The notes beneath the pieces were generated by a model. That model made no database searches, was not told the origin of the DNA, and worked only from the letters and a program-made list of their open reading frames with translations. DNA of 64,000 bases, from contig NZ_JAPPTI010000008.1 of NCBI RefSeq assembly GCF_027587025.1, positions 1-64,000 of the forward strand, in the 5' to 3' direction. The translations under genes were made by a program, and so were the position numbers. This DNA is from Vibrio sp. LaRot3. Lineage in GTDB: Bacteria; Pseudomonadota; Gammaproteobacteria; Enterobacterales; Vibrionaceae. How positions within the stretch are numbered: position 1 is the stretch's first letter; each line of letters begins with the position of its first letter. Below, one piece after another: positions 10,250 through 19,042 of this stretch.

Positions 10250-12061
10250 ATGGCCAATTTAGATTTTCATATCGTAAAAAGAATTCGTGAACAGATTGCT
10301 AAAGGCGGTAGCCGTACAGCGCTAAAACACAAAGTTGAAAGTGTTTGGCAAAGCATTAGCTGGAAGCAGTTTGGTGAGCAAGTGGATGCCATTTCACTTG
10401 CGTTATTGGCTCAAGGATTAAGAGTTCAAGACAAGATAGGGATCTTCTCCAACAACATGCCGCAATGGACGATTGCAGATATTGCTGCAATGCAACTGCG
10501 TGGCGTGACTGTGCCAATTTACCCAACGAATACAGCGGCTCAATCGGCTTACATCCTACAAAATGCGGATGTAAAAGTGCTGTTTGTGGGTGAACAAGCG
10601 CAATTTGATGCGGCAGTGTCGATTTTTGAACAATGCGATCAGCTTGAGTTGCTGGTGGCGATGTCGAGTGATATTGACCTTAAAGGTCATGACTTTGCGC
10701 TATCTTGGCAAGACTTTATTGCCAAAGGTGAGCAAGTAGAGCGCGCTGAATTAGAGCAACGTATTGATGAAGTGAACTTTGATGATCTGTTTACTCTGAT
10801 CTATACCTCAGGCACAACGGGTCAGCCAAAAGGTGTGATGCTTGATTACGCAAACATTGCCGCTCAATTACAAGGTCACGACCAACGTTTAAGCTTGTCT
10901 GAGCAAGACGTGTCGCTTTGTTTCCTACCTTTATCACATGTATTTGAACGAGCATGGACTTTCTACGTACTCTATAAAGGTGCGACCAACTGTTACCTGC
11001 AAGACACCATGCAAGTGCGTGATGCGTTAGGTGAAGTTCGCCCGACAGTGATGTGCGCGGTTCCTCGTTTTTACGAGAAGATCTTCTCAGCAATTCACGA
11101 GAAAGTGTCTAAAGCACCATTTATTCGTAAAGTGCTATTTACTTGGGCGGTGAACATGGGCGCGAAGATGGCGGTTTGTCATCAAGAAGGTCGTAAGCCA
11201 TCGTTCATGCTAAAGAAAGCTTATAAACTAGCAAACAAGTTGGTGCTATCGAAGTTACGAGCATTACTGGGTGGTCGAATCAACTTTATGCCATGTGGCG
11301 GCGCTAAGCTTGATGAAACCATTGGTCGCTTCTTCCACGCTATTGGTATTAACGTCAAGCTGGGATACGGCATGACGGAGACTACCGCCACAATTTCGTG
11401 CTGGGATGACAAGTGTTTTGACCCTGACTCAATCGGTATGTCTATGCCGGGTGCACAAGTGAAAATTGGCGAGAACAATGAAATTCTTGTTCGTGGTCCA
11501 ATGGTGATGCGCGGTTACTACAAAATGCCTGAAGAAACAGAGAAAACGTTTGATGAGCACGGTTTCTTGAAAACAGGCGATGCCGGTCATATTGATGAAA
11601 ACGGTAACTTATTCATTACAGACCGCATTAAAGAGCTGATGAAAACATCGGGTGGTAAGTATATTGCACCACAGATGATTGAAGGTGCGATTGGTAAAGA
11701 CCATTTCATTGAACAGATTGCTGTAATTGCGGATACGCGTAAGTTTGTATCTGCTTTGATCGTGCCATGTTTTGATAGTTTAGAAGAGTATGCCAAAGAG
11801 CTCAATATCGCTTACCACGATCGCCTAGAGCTGATTAAGCATCACCAAGTGATGGAGATGTTTGAAAAGCGCGTTAACGACCTACAGAAAGAACTGGCTA
11901 AGTTTGAACAAGTGAAGAAGTTCAAACTACTACCAAAAGCTTTCTCTATGGATGATGGCGAACTCACACCAACGCAAAAACTGCGTCGTAAAGTGATTAA
12001 CGACAAGTATCAGGATGAAATCGAAGAAATGTACAAAGATAAGTCTGCCCATAAGCAGTAA
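10250..12061 (+). CDS. Long-chain acyl-CoA ligase (AMP-binding)
   Basis: An acyl-adenylate-forming enzyme that activates a fatty acid with ATP and CoA. The signature [11 protein letters not shown] is at residues 185-195; later motifs include [14 protein letters not shown] and the hinge-type [21 protein letters not shown]. The ATG at 10250 gives 603 residues, close to V. cholerae VC2484 as I recall it. The frame extends upstream to a GTG at 10172, but that start has no ribosome binding site and lies just after the leuO terminator. The protein resembles the FadD15/AAS-like long-chain ligases rather than FadD; the substrate is not certain. Confidence 0.88.
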   Translation: MANLDFHIVKRIREQIAKGGSRTALKHKVESVWQSISWKQFGEQVDAISLALLAQGLRVQDKIGIFSNNMPQWTIADIAAMQLRGVTVPIYPTNTAAQSAYILQNADVKVLFVGEQAQFDAAVSIFEQCDQLELLVAMSSDIDLKGHDFALSWQDFIAKGEQVERAELEQRIDEVNFDDLFTLIYTSGTTGQPKGVMLDYANIAAQLQGHDQRLSLSEQDVSLCFLPLSHVFERAWTFYVLYKGATNCYLQDTMQVRDALGEVRPTVMCAVPRFYEKIFSAIHEKVSKAPFIRKVLFTWAVNMGAKMAVCHQEGRKPSFMLKKAYKLANKLVLSKLRALLGGRINFMPCGGAKLDETIGRFFHAIGINVKLGYGMTETTATISCWDDKCFDPDSIGMSMPGAQVKIGENNEILVRGPMVMRGYYKMPEETEKTFDEHGFLKTGDAGHIDENGNLFITDRIKELMKTSGGKYIAPQMIEGAIGKDHFIEQIAVIADTRKFVSALIVPCFDSLEEYAKELNIAYHDRLELIKHHQVMEMFEKRVNDLQKELAKFEQVKKFKLLPKAFSMDDGELTPTQKLRRKVINDKYQDEIEEMYKDKSAHKQ

Positions 12062-12087
12062 TCATTGGACAATTTTTCTTGTTGATT

Positions 12088-12134
12088 AAAAATCCCCCTG
12101 TTTGGAGCTAACTCTGAGCAGGGGGATTTTTTTA
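12088..12134 (+). terminator. Terminator after acyl-CoA ligase
   Basis: A long stem AAATCCCCCTG/CAGGGGGATTT with an 18-base loop is followed by seven T. Confidence 0.9.
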
Positions 12135-12483
12135 TCTTCTAGTTGGCTATTTGAAGTTTCGATACAAGCAATCTTTCGAAAAAATTATTCTCTTTTTTTA
12201 TTCCTATTTTCCAATGATAAAACTGGTATAAACATATCTATTGCTCAGTCGGTCTGAGATTTAACTGCAACCTAGCATTGTGTCTGTTCTGCGATAAATG
12301 TCGCAATGGATTCATTGAAAATAAAACGTTACATTTGTTGCGGTAGCTTGCTTTTTGTTATGACAAAAGCAAGGCATAGCGAAAAAGTGGAAGTATTTCA
12401 ATTAGGCTACAAATAAGACCTAGACTATGTAAAACCACTCTAATTAGTTGACCTTACTGGTTAGTGTGGCAAAGGAGCAAAAT
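12135..12483. other. ilvIH upstream region
   Basis: This 349-base AT-rich stretch should hold the ilvIH promoter. It contains a near-perfect stem-loop at 12347-12373 (CTTGC plus a T run, pairing with its complement, one bulged T) about 110 bases before the ilvI ATG, and a shorter hairpin GCGA/TCGC around 12290-12303. In E. coli this region binds Lrp; I cannot prove Lrp sites here. No leader peptide rich in Ile, Val or Leu was found. Confidence 0.45.
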
Positions 12484-14208
12484 ATGGCAGCAATGTTGTC
12501 CGGTGCAGAGATGGTGGTTCAATCTCTCATCGAAGAAAGCGTTGAACAAATCTTCGGTTATCCAGGCGGTTCCGTTTTGGATATTTACGATGCCCTTCAT
12601 GCAAAAACCGACCAAATCAAACACGTTCTCGTTCGTCACGAACAAGCCGCAACGCATATGGCCGATGGCTATGCCCGTGCGACCGGTAAACCGGGGGTGG
12701 TGCTAGTGTGTTCTGGTCCCGGAGCGACCAATACCATTACTGGTATTGCCACCGCGTACATGGATTCCATTCCAATGATCGTTATCTCTGGTAACGTACC
12801 AAACAACCTGATTGGTAATGATGCGTTCCAAGAGTGTGACATCGTTGGTGTTTCTCGTCCTGTGGTCAAACATAGCTTTTTAGTTAAGAAAGCGGAAGAT
12901 ATCCCAGAGACGGTGAAGAAGGCATTTTACATTGCCACTACAGGCCGACCGGGCCCTGTGGTGATTGATTTACCGAAAGATGTGCTTAATCCACAAATTA
13001 AGTTGCCGTATGAATACCCAGCTTCTCTTTCGATGCGCTCGTACCGACCAACAACCACAGGCCATAAAGGGCAAATTAAGAAAGGGTTAAAAGCGCTTCT
13101 AGAAGCGAAAAAACCAGTACTGTACGTGGGTGGTGGTGCCGTTATATCAGAAGCGGATGCACCTCTGCTTAAACTGGCAGAGACTCTAAATTTGCCGGTA
13201 GTGAGTACCTTGATGGGCCTAGGAGTATTTCCTGGTACTAATAAGAACTCGCTTGGCATGTTGGGTATGCATGGTACTTATGAAGCCAACATGGCGATGC
13301 ACAATGCAGATTTGATCTTCGGGATCGGGGTGCGCTTTGATGATCGAACCACGAACAATCTGGAGAAGTACTGTCCAGATGCCAAAATCATGCACATTGA
13401 CATCGATCCTTCATCGATCTCTAAGAATGTGAAAGCGGATCTTCCTATTGTGGGTTCTGCGGATAAGGTTCTACAAAGCATGGTTGAGCTGTTGGTTGAA
13501 CAAGGCGGCACTAATGATGAAGCCTCTATCAATCAGTGGTGGGATGAGATTCAAACATGGCGTGATAAACAGTGTTTGAGTTACGAAACCTCTCCAGAGC
13601 GCATTAAGCCACAGCAAGTGATTGAAACCCTTCATAAGCTGACGAACGGTGATGCTTATGTTGCTTCAGATGTAGGTCAGCACCAAATGTTTGCTGCGCT
13701 TTACTACCCATTTAACAAACCGCGTCGTTGGATCAACTCTGGTGGCTTGGGCACGATGGGCTTTGGTTTGCCCGCGGGTATGGGGGTTAAGTTTGCTAAA
13801 CCAGAAGAAGAAGTGGTGGTGGTTACTGGTGATGGCAGTATTCAAATGAATATTCAAGAGCTCTCAACCGCGATGCAATATGACATCCCTGTTAAGATCA
13901 TTAACCTGAATAACCGTTTCTTAGGTATGGTGAAGCAGTGGCAAGATATTATTTATCAAGGTCGCCACTCCAACTCTTATATGAGTTCAGTGCCCGATTT
14001 TGCGGCGATAGCAGAAGCTTACGGTCACGTAGGTATTCGCATTGAAACGCCAGATCAACTTGAATCTGGCCTTAAACAAGCACTAGAGCTGAAAGATCGT
14101 TTGGTGTTTGTGGATATCAACGTGGATGAAACCGAGCATGTTTACCCAATGCAGATTAAAGGGGAAGGCATGGACAAGATGTGGCTGAGCAAAACGGAGC
14201 GTACCTAA
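12484..14208 (+). CDS. ilvI: Acetolactate synthase III large subunit
   Basis: A thiamine-diphosphate enzyme that makes 2-acetolactate or 2-aceto-2-hydroxybutyrate, the first common step of valine, leucine and isoleucine synthesis. The protein is 574 residues from ATG 12484, which has an ideal AAAGGAG site; the in-frame TTG at 12448 has none. Visible are [14 protein letters not shown] at 25-38, the catalytic glutamate Glu53 in [10 protein letters not shown], and the TPP-binding GDGS at 449-452. Its stop TAA overlaps the ilvH ATG by one base, implying coupled translation of the two subunits. Confidence 0.97.
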   Translation: MAAMLSGAEMVVQSLIEESVEQIFGYPGGSVLDIYDALHAKTDQIKHVLVRHEQAATHMADGYARATGKPGVVLVCSGPGATNTITGIATAYMDSIPMIVISGNVPNNLIGNDAFQECDIVGVSRPVVKHSFLVKKAEDIPETVKKAFYIATTGRPGPVVIDLPKDVLNPQIKLPYEYPASLSMRSYRPTTTGHKGQIKKGLKALLEAKKPVLYVGGGAVISEADAPLLKLAETLNLPVVSTLMGLGVFPGTNKNSLGMLGMHGTYEANMAMHNADLIFGIGVRFDDRTTNNLEKYCPDAKIMHIDIDPSSISKNVKADLPIVGSADKVLQSMVELLVEQGGTNDEASINQWWDEIQTWRDKQCLSYETSPERIKPQQVIETLHKLTNGDAYVASDVGQHQMFAALYYPFNKPRRWINSGGLGTMGFGLPAGMGVKFAKPEEEVVVVTGDGSIQMNIQELSTAMQYDIPVKIINLNNRFLGMVKQWQDIIYQGRHSNSYMSSVPDFAAIAEAYGHVGIRIETPDQLESGLKQALELKDRLVFVDINVDETEHVYPMQIKGEGMDKMWLSKTERT

Positions 14209-14702
14209 TGAGACACATAATTTCGCTACTAATGGAAAACCAACCGGGTGCTTTATCTCGCGTGGTCGGTTTGTTCTCTCAGCGTGGCTACAACATCGAG
14301 TCGCTGACTGTATCGCCAACAGATGATGAGACATTGTCGCGCCTTAACATTACCACCATCTCTGACAATATGGAGCTAGAGCAGATCCAGAAACAGCTCA
14401 ACAAGTTGATTGATGTACTCAAAGTACAAGAGGTTTCTGAGCTAGAACACATTGAGCGTGAACTGTTGATGGTCAAAGTCAAAGCCAGTGGTTTTGCTCG
14501 TGCCGAAGTAAAGCGCACGGCTGATATCTTCCGAGGGCAGATTGTCGATGTGACGGCTTCGCAATATACCGTGCAACTTGCAGGTACTAGCGAAAAGCTC
14601 GATGCCTTCATTCAAGCGCTGTCAGAAGTGACGGATGTTATTGAAGTGGCGCGTAGCGGTGTCGTCGGCATTGCTCGAGGTGAGCGCGCGCTAAAAGCGT
14701 AA
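14208..14702 (+). CDS. ilvH: Acetolactate synthase III regulatory subunit
   Basis: The 164-residue small subunit holds an N-terminal ACT domain (RHIISLLMENQPGALSRVVG at 2-21) and a C-terminal ALS_ss domain. It activates IlvI and mediates valine feedback inhibition. The length matches E. coli IlvH. The ATG at 14208 overlaps the ilvI stop; an in-frame GTG at 14181 inside ilvI is less likely. A GGAGC sequence upstream serves as ribosome binding site. Confidence 0.97.
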   Translation: MRHIISLLMENQPGALSRVVGLFSQRGYNIESLTVSPTDDETLSRLNITTISDNMELEQIQKQLNKLIDVLKVQEVSELEHIERELLMVKVKASGFARAEVKRTADIFRGQIVDVTASQYTVQLAGTSEKLDAFIQALSEVTDVIEVARSGVVGIARGERALKA

Positions 14703-14715
14703 CCTTAGGCTGATA

Positions 14716-14747
14716 TAAAAAACCACCGAATTTTCGGTGGTTTTTTG
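14716..14747. terminator. Bidirectional terminator, ilvH / serA
   Basis: A symmetrical hairpin AAAAAACCACCGAA/TTCGGTGGTTTTTT has T runs on both strands. It lies between the convergent ilvH and serA genes and should end both transcripts. Confidence 0.92.
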
Positions 14748-14767
14748 TTTGAGAGTCTTAAAGAATC

Positions 14768-15997
14768 TTAGTGAAGAATACGCGCACGTACTGTGCCTTC
14801 GATGCTCTTTAGTTTTGCCAATGCTTCTTCAGAACGCTCGGTTTCGACGTCAATGACAACATAACCAAGATCGGCAGATGTTTGTAGGTACTGACCTGCG
14901 ATGTTAATGCCTTCTTCAGCGAAGATGGTGTTGATCTGAGTGAGCACACCCGGACGGTTTTGGTGAATGTGTAGTAGACGAGAGCAATCGCCATGCTCTG
15001 GTAGTGAAACCTCAGGGAAGTTAACACTCGATAGCGTTGAACCGTTGTCTGAGTATTTCGCTAGCTTACCTGCTACTTCAACACCAATGTTTTCTTGCGC
15101 TTCTTGAGTAGATCCACCAACGTGAGGGGTTAGAATCACGTTATCGTATTTCATTAGCGGAGACTCAAATGGGTCAGCATTGGTTTTTGGTTCAGTTGGG
15201 AATACGTCAATCGCTGCGCCAGATAGGTGACCAGCTTCTAGTGAGTGACATAGCGCTTCGATATCAACCACAGTACCGCGAGCCGCGTTAATGAAAATCG
15301 CGCCTGGCTTCATGCGAGCAAACTCTTCTGCACCCATCATGTTCTTTGTTCCCGGAGTTTCAGGAACGTGTAGCGAGATAACGTCACACTTGTTGAGAAG
15401 CTCGCTCATCGTATGAACTTGAGTGGCATTACCAAGGGAAAGCTTGTTCTCAATATCGTAGAAGTAAACACGCATACCAAGGTTTTCAGCAATGATACTT
15501 AGCTGAGTACCAATGTGGCCATAGCCGATGATACCTAGGCGTTTGCCACGTGCTTCGTAAGAATTGTCGGCACTCTTCTTCCAGATACCGCGGTGCGCGA
15601 GGGCGTTCTTTTCAGGAATGCCGCGCAGTAATAGTAGGATTTGACCAAGAACAAGCTCAGCCACACTACGAGTGTTGGAGAATGGTGCGTTAAACACTGG
15701 AATACCGCGTACAGCCGCTGCATTAAGATCAACTTGGTTAGTACCAATACAGAAACAGCCAATTGCTACCAACTTCTCAGCGGCATCGATTACCTGTTTG
15801 GATAGGTTGGTGCGCGAACGGATACCGATGAAGTGTACATCTTTCACCGCCTCTAAAAGCTCTTCTTCCGGTAATGAGCCTTTATGGTATTCGATGTTGG
15901 TGTAACCCGCTGCTTGCAAAACTTCTACAGATGATGGGTGAAGCCCTTCAAGCAGTAAAATCTTAATTTTGTCTTTTTCCAGTGAAACTTTGGCCAT
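14768..15997 (-). CDS. serA: D-3-phosphoglycerate dehydrogenase
   Basis: The first enzyme of serine synthesis, oxidising 3-phosphoglycerate with NAD+. The ATG at 15997 gives 409 residues starting MAKVSLEKDK and has AAGGACGAAG upstream; an ATG at 16042 would add 15 residues without support. The Rossmann motif GYGHIG is at 158-163, the catalytic NAARGTVVD and LTPHVGG stretches follow, and a C-terminal ACT domain (about 338-409) is the serine feedback site. A near-consensus PurR box lies 93 bases upstream of the start. It runs convergent to ilvH. Confidence 0.97.
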   Translation of the reverse strand: MAKVSLEKDKIKILLLEGLHPSSVEVLQAAGYTNIEYHKGSLPEEELLEAVKDVHFIGIRSRTNLSKQVIDAAEKLVAIGCFCIGTNQVDLNAAAVRGIPVFNAPFSNTRSVAELVLGQILLLLRGIPEKNALAHRGIWKKSADNSYEARGKRLGIIGYGHIGTQLSIIAENLGMRVYFYDIENKLSLGNATQVHTMSELLNKCDVISLHVPETPGTKNMMGAEEFARMKPGAIFINAARGTVVDIEALCHSLEAGHLSGAAIDVFPTEPKTNADPFESPLMKYDNVILTPHVGGSTQEAQENIGVEVAGKLAKYSDNGSTLSSVNFPEVSLPEHGDCSRLLHIHQNRPGVLTQINTIFAEEGINIAGQYLQTSADLGYVVIDVETERSEEALAKLKSIEGTVRARILH

Positions 15998-16089
15998 TTT
16001 CTTCGTCCTTTGAATGGGAAAGGGGGCTAAACTGGCGCACATTGCATTAAAGGGGCTAAAAAAGAGGTTTTCCTAACCGCTTCATAGGA

Positions 16090-16105
16090 GCGCAAACGTT
16101 TTCCT
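16090..16105. promoter_or_regulatory. Putative PurR operator upstream of serA
   Basis: The 16-mer GCGCAAACGTTTTCCT matches the E. coli PurR consensus ANGCAANCGNTTNCNT at every fixed base except the first. It lies 93 bases upstream of the serA start. Serine feeds glycine and one-carbon units into purine synthesis, so PurR control would make sense. It is a motif match only. Confidence 0.5.
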
Positions 16106-16195
16106 TGTGCGTCTTCTGCTCATTAAGTTAACAAAAAAAATACAGCTTGGGTAAGAAAATTACGGAATAAACAATAATTTTTATATTCTTGGCAA

Positions 16196-16223
16196 TAAAA
16201 AGCGGCGCTAATAAGCGCCGCTT
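16196..16223 (-). terminator. rpiA terminator
   Basis: On the minus strand a 9-bp stem AAGCGGCGC/GCGCCGCTT is followed by TTTTATTG, about 60 bases after the rpiA stop. Confidence 0.85.
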
Positions 16224-16283
16224 GTAAAGAAATAACAGAATTAGCCTACAGTCATATCAAGCTAGTACTGTATTGTGAAGAGG

Positions 16284-16940
16284 TTACTCTTCGATTTTTG
16301 CACCTTCAGGTGTACCAGTGATAACCACATCAGCACCACGAGCAGCAAATAGGCCAACGGTTACTACACCAGCGATAGCGTTGATTGCTTTTTCCATCTC
16401 TTTTGGCTCTGAGATCTGCATGTTGTGCACATCTAGGATTACGTTACCGTTATCAGTAATAACACCTTCACGGTAAGCAGGATCGCCACCTAGTTTTACA
16501 AGTTCACGTGCAACGTAAGAGCGAGCCATCGGGATCACTTCTACAGGCAGTGGGAACTGGCCTAGTACGTCAACGGCTTTGGTGTTATCCACGATACAGA
16601 TAAATTTGTCTGCGATAGCTGCAACGATCTTTTCGCGAGTTAAAGCTGCACCGCCACCCTTGATCATGTCGCGAGCTGGGTTGATTTCATCTGCGCCATC
16701 AACGTAAACATCAAGTTTAGCCACTTCGTTACAGTCAAATACTTCAATGCCTAACTCTTTCAGTTTGGCAGTTGAAGCTTCTGAGCTTGAAACCGCACCT
16801 TTAATATCATCTTTGATTGTACCTAGTGCATCGATGAAGTGATTCACAGTAGAGCCAGTACCAACGCCAACAATGCTGTCTTTCTCAACGTATTTTAGTG
16901 CTGCCCAACCGGCTTCTTTTTTCATTTCATCTTGAGTCAT
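16284..16940 (-). CDS. rpiA: Ribose-5-phosphate isomerase A
   Basis: This enzyme interconverts ribose 5-phosphate and ribulose 5-phosphate in the pentose phosphate pathway. The protein is 218 residues, one less than usual for E. coli. Phosphate- and sugar-binding motifs are clear: [15 protein letters not shown] near 21-35, DGADEINP near 81-88 and [12 protein letters not shown] near 94-105. The ATG at 16940 follows an AGGAG site. It lies between serA and fau in the same orientation, as in E. coli where rpiA neighbours serA. Confidence 0.97.
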   Translation of the reverse strand: MTQDEMKKEAGWAALKYVEKDSIVGVGTGSTVNHFIDALGTIKDDIKGAVSSSEASTAKLKELGIEVFDCNEVAKLDVYVDGADEINPARDMIKGGGAALTREKIVAAIADKFICIVDNTKAVDVLGQFPLPVEVIPMARSYVARELVKLGGDPAYREGVITDNGNVILDVHNMQISEPKEMEKAINAIAGVVTVGLFAARGADVVITGTPEGAKIEE

Positions 16941-17000
16941 GCTCGTCTCCTAAACTGGATGTGGGTTATCGATTGCGCGCGGGATTATAGCGGTTAAAAG

Positions 17001-17591
17001 TTAGGATTCCCATTGCCAGATTCGACTCGGTGTCACTATTTTGGGTAGTGGCACGTCCCATTGCTCAATTGGCAGTGCCTCAACATGCTGGCAATCATGC
17101 GCAATACCAATGGGTTTTGGGCCTTTACCGGAGGCAAACCAAGGTGCCAGCGTGCGGTCATAGTAGCCGCCCCCCATACCCAATCGATGGCCATGAGAGT
17201 CAAACCCAACTAATGGCGTGCAAATGATATCCAACTGGTTTACAGGCTTAATTAAGGTTTGATTGAGTTTAGGCTCTGCAATCTTGTATTGATTGAGCAC
17301 CATCGGCGTATCTGATTGATAATGCAAAAACAGCAAATGGCCTTTAGAGAAGGGGTGAATAACTGGTAAGTAGAGATCTTTACCTTGTTGCCAAAGCCAA
17401 TGAATCAGCGGTTGAGTGTCGACTTCTCCATCTGCGGTGAGGTAGAGAGCAATGTGCTGAGCGTGGCTGAGCTCATTAAGAGTAGAAAATTGCTGAATGA
17501 GTTGGGTCGCAGCGATTTGTTGCTCTTGAGATGAGAGACTATTGCGTCGCTGGCGGATGATTTTGCGAAATTCTTGACGAGACGTTGTCAT
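17001..17591 (-). CDS. fau: 5-formyltetrahydrofolate cyclo-ligase
   Basis: It converts 5-formyl-THF to 5,10-methenyl-THF with ATP. The ATG at 17591 gives 196 residues starting MTTSRQEFRK; the frame extends to a TTG at 17675, but that would lie inside 6S RNA. The family motif GMGGGYYDRTL is near residues 138-148, preceded by the conserved PLVGFD stretch. It sits directly downstream of 6S RNA on the same strand, as ssrS-ygfA in E. coli, and is probably on the same transcript. The start codon is preceded by GGGGTAACA, and this GGGG is part of a 7-bp hairpin. Confidence 0.93.
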   Translation of the reverse strand: MTTSRQEFRKIIRQRRNSLSSQEQQIAATQLIQQFSTLNELSHAQHIALYLTADGEVDTQPLIHWLWQQGKDLYLPVIHPFSKGHLLFLHYQSDTPMVLNQYKIAEPKLNQTLIKPVNQLDIICTPLVGFDSHGHRLGMGGGYYDRTLAPWFASGKGPKPIGIAHDCQHVEALPIEQWDVPLPKIVTPSRIWQWES

Positions 17592-17593
17592 TG

Positions 17594-17617
17594 TTACCCC
17601 GTTTGAGTTTGGGGTAA
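17594..17617 (-). promoter_or_regulatory. Hairpin over the fau ribosome binding site
   Basis: A perfect 7-bp stem TTACCCC/GGGGTAA with a 10-base loop ends two bases before the fau ATG. On the mRNA strand the 3' arm GGGGTAA holds the only purine-rich stretch that could bind the ribosome. No T run follows, so it is not a terminator. It could block fau translation or bound the 6S transcript; this is inference. Confidence 0.6.
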
Positions 17618-17625
17618 TAAAGAGG

Positions 17626-17806
17626 ATACCCCAGAGTGCCGTTGGAGATTTTGACCCTTGAACCAGCTGGTTCAAGGCGGATCAGCAATGGTAACCGTAG
17701 GCTTCTCGGTACATGCCGAGCTTGCTCAATAGCTGCCAAGTACTAATCCTTGGGTATTGCTTATCGGCTCAGGGACGTAATCCCACTGACGCACACTCCA
17801 GGGTAA
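17626..17806 (-). ncRNA. ssrS: 6S RNA
   Basis: The segment between fau and zapA carries 6S RNA sequence landmarks on the minus strand: CCCTGAGCCGATA in the 5' half, GAGCAAGCTCGG followed by CCGAGAAGCCT around the top of the molecule, and CCTTGAACCAGCTGGTTCAA in the 3' half, all matching positions in E. coli ssrS. The ends pair over 12 bases (TACCCTGGAGTG with CACTCTGGGGTA), fixing the ends to within a few bases at about 180 nt. 6S RNA binds the sigma-70 RNA polymerase holoenzyme in stationary phase and shifts promoter use. Gene order zapA-ssrS-fau is the conserved one. Confidence 0.95.
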
Positions 17807-17863
17807 ATTTGGCTGCCTATACAGACATTAAGACTAGCTTAACCTTTCTGTAAGACAAAGTCT

Positions 17864-18193
17864 TTAAGATAAAGAAGACGCCTTTCCTGGCTGTACTTTA
17901 CTTAATGCATCATCTAAAGATGCAGAGAGCTTTTCCATTCGCTCTGAGAGTTCTGCCTGCTGTTGCTCGTGTTGCTCAGTAGTGTCGTTGCGAGTTTCGA
18001 TTTCATAACAGAAGTTTAGCGCCGCAATGGTAAGCAATTGCACTTCATTGGTCACTTTGGTTTTATCTGTCATGTCTTTTAAACGATCGTCCAATCGTTT
18101 AGCGGCTTGAAGCAATGCTTCTTCCTGACCCGCAGGACAGTTAACACGTGTTAACTTACCTAAAATTTCGACTTCTACCGCTTGGCTACTCAT
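17864..18193 (-). CDS. zapA: Cell division protein ZapA
   Basis: A 109-residue FtsZ-ring stabilising protein. The N-terminal part (about 1-50, with EILGKLTRVNCPAGQEEALL) is the globular head and the C-terminal half is a coiled coil rich in Glu, Gln and Leu. The ATG at 18193 is preferred over a GTG six bases further upstream. It is divergent from ygfB and upstream of 6S RNA, the usual arrangement. Confidence 0.93.
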   Translation of the reverse strand: MSSQAVEVEILGKLTRVNCPAGQEEALLQAAKRLDDRLKDMTDKTKVTNEVQLLTIAALNFCYEIETRNDTTEQHEQQQAELSERMEKLSASLDDALSKVQPGKASSLS

Positions 18194-18430
18194 ATCCACT
18201 CTACACTTAGTATTAAGGTGATACTGCAGACCATCACCGAGGGGGAAACTATAGAAAAAGCCTTGTTAAGATTCAAGTGTTTCCCGTGTGACAAAAGCAA
18301 AACAAAGGGTGATCACACAGTAATTGGGCAATTTGTGTAAAAGCTATTCATTATTGATGACTTCTACATTTTCGCATTGGGATTGAAGTGGTACGATTAA
18401 CCTTTAGATAAAAATTATTTAGGTCTTTCC

Positions 18431-19009
18431 ATGAGTGATAAAACCCTACCAGATTACTTGATGTTTGCGAGCGAACTACAAAGCGCTGGCCTTGCCGTAA
18501 ACCCAGCTGAGTTGCATGGCTTACTTGCAGGTATGTTGAGTGGTGGTTTAAGTCTGAACGATAAGAGCTGGCAACCGCTGATTTTCGACTACACCAATGA
18601 CGGTATGGGTTGGCCGGATAAATCTTTGCAACTGGCTGATAAAACGTTAGCGGTTGCGACAGAAGAATTAACAGGCTCTAGCATGGAAATGTCGATGTTG
18701 CTGCCAGATGAAGAAGCGAGTGCGACTTTGTTTGACATCGCAGATGGTGTGGCTGATTGGGTGAATCACTTTATCTCAGGCTTAGGCCTAGTTGGTGCCA
18801 ATATAAAAAAAGCATCGAAGGAAGTGAAAGAAGCGCTGGCTGATTTAGAAGAAATTTCTAAGCTTGGCATTGATGAAGACGATGACATGCAAGAGCAAGC
18901 GGTGCTTTTAGAGCAAGTGGTTGAGCACGTAAAAGTTTGTGTATTAACGATTCACGCAGAGTTTGGTCAAAAGCCAAGCCAAGAGACGAAAGCTCCCACT
19001 ATCCATTAA
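18431..19009 (+). CDS. ygfB: UPF0149 family protein YgfB
   Basis: A 192-residue protein of the YgfB/YecA family: [20 protein letters not shown] and [13 protein letters not shown] near the N-terminus, then FSSDI-like acidic helices and a CLTIHAE-type C-terminus ([11 protein letters not shown]). It is all-helical and acidic. In Pseudomonas a homologue influences peptidoglycan recycling and beta-lactam response genes; a role in Vibrio is not established. It heads the group ygfB-ubiH-ubiI, as in E. coli ygfB-pepP-ubiH-ubiI, but pepP is absent here between ygfB and ubiH. Confidence 0.9.
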   Translation: MSDKTLPDYLMFASELQSAGLAVNPAELHGLLAGMLSGGLSLNDKSWQPLIFDYTNDGMGWPDKSLQLADKTLAVATEELTGSSMEMSMLLPDEEASATLFDIADGVADWVNHFISGLGLVGANIKKASKEVKEALADLEEISKLGIDEDDDMQEQAVLLEQVVEHVKVCVLTIHAEFGQKPSQETKAPTIH

Positions 19010-19042
19010 GTTAAGTGACGTATTTGTGTGTAAGGTAGAAGC

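Noticed and set aside
12360..12416. 18-codon frame upstream of ilvI as a possible ilv leader peptide
   Set aside because: It has no ribosome binding site and no run of Ile, Val or Leu codons, and no terminator follows it.
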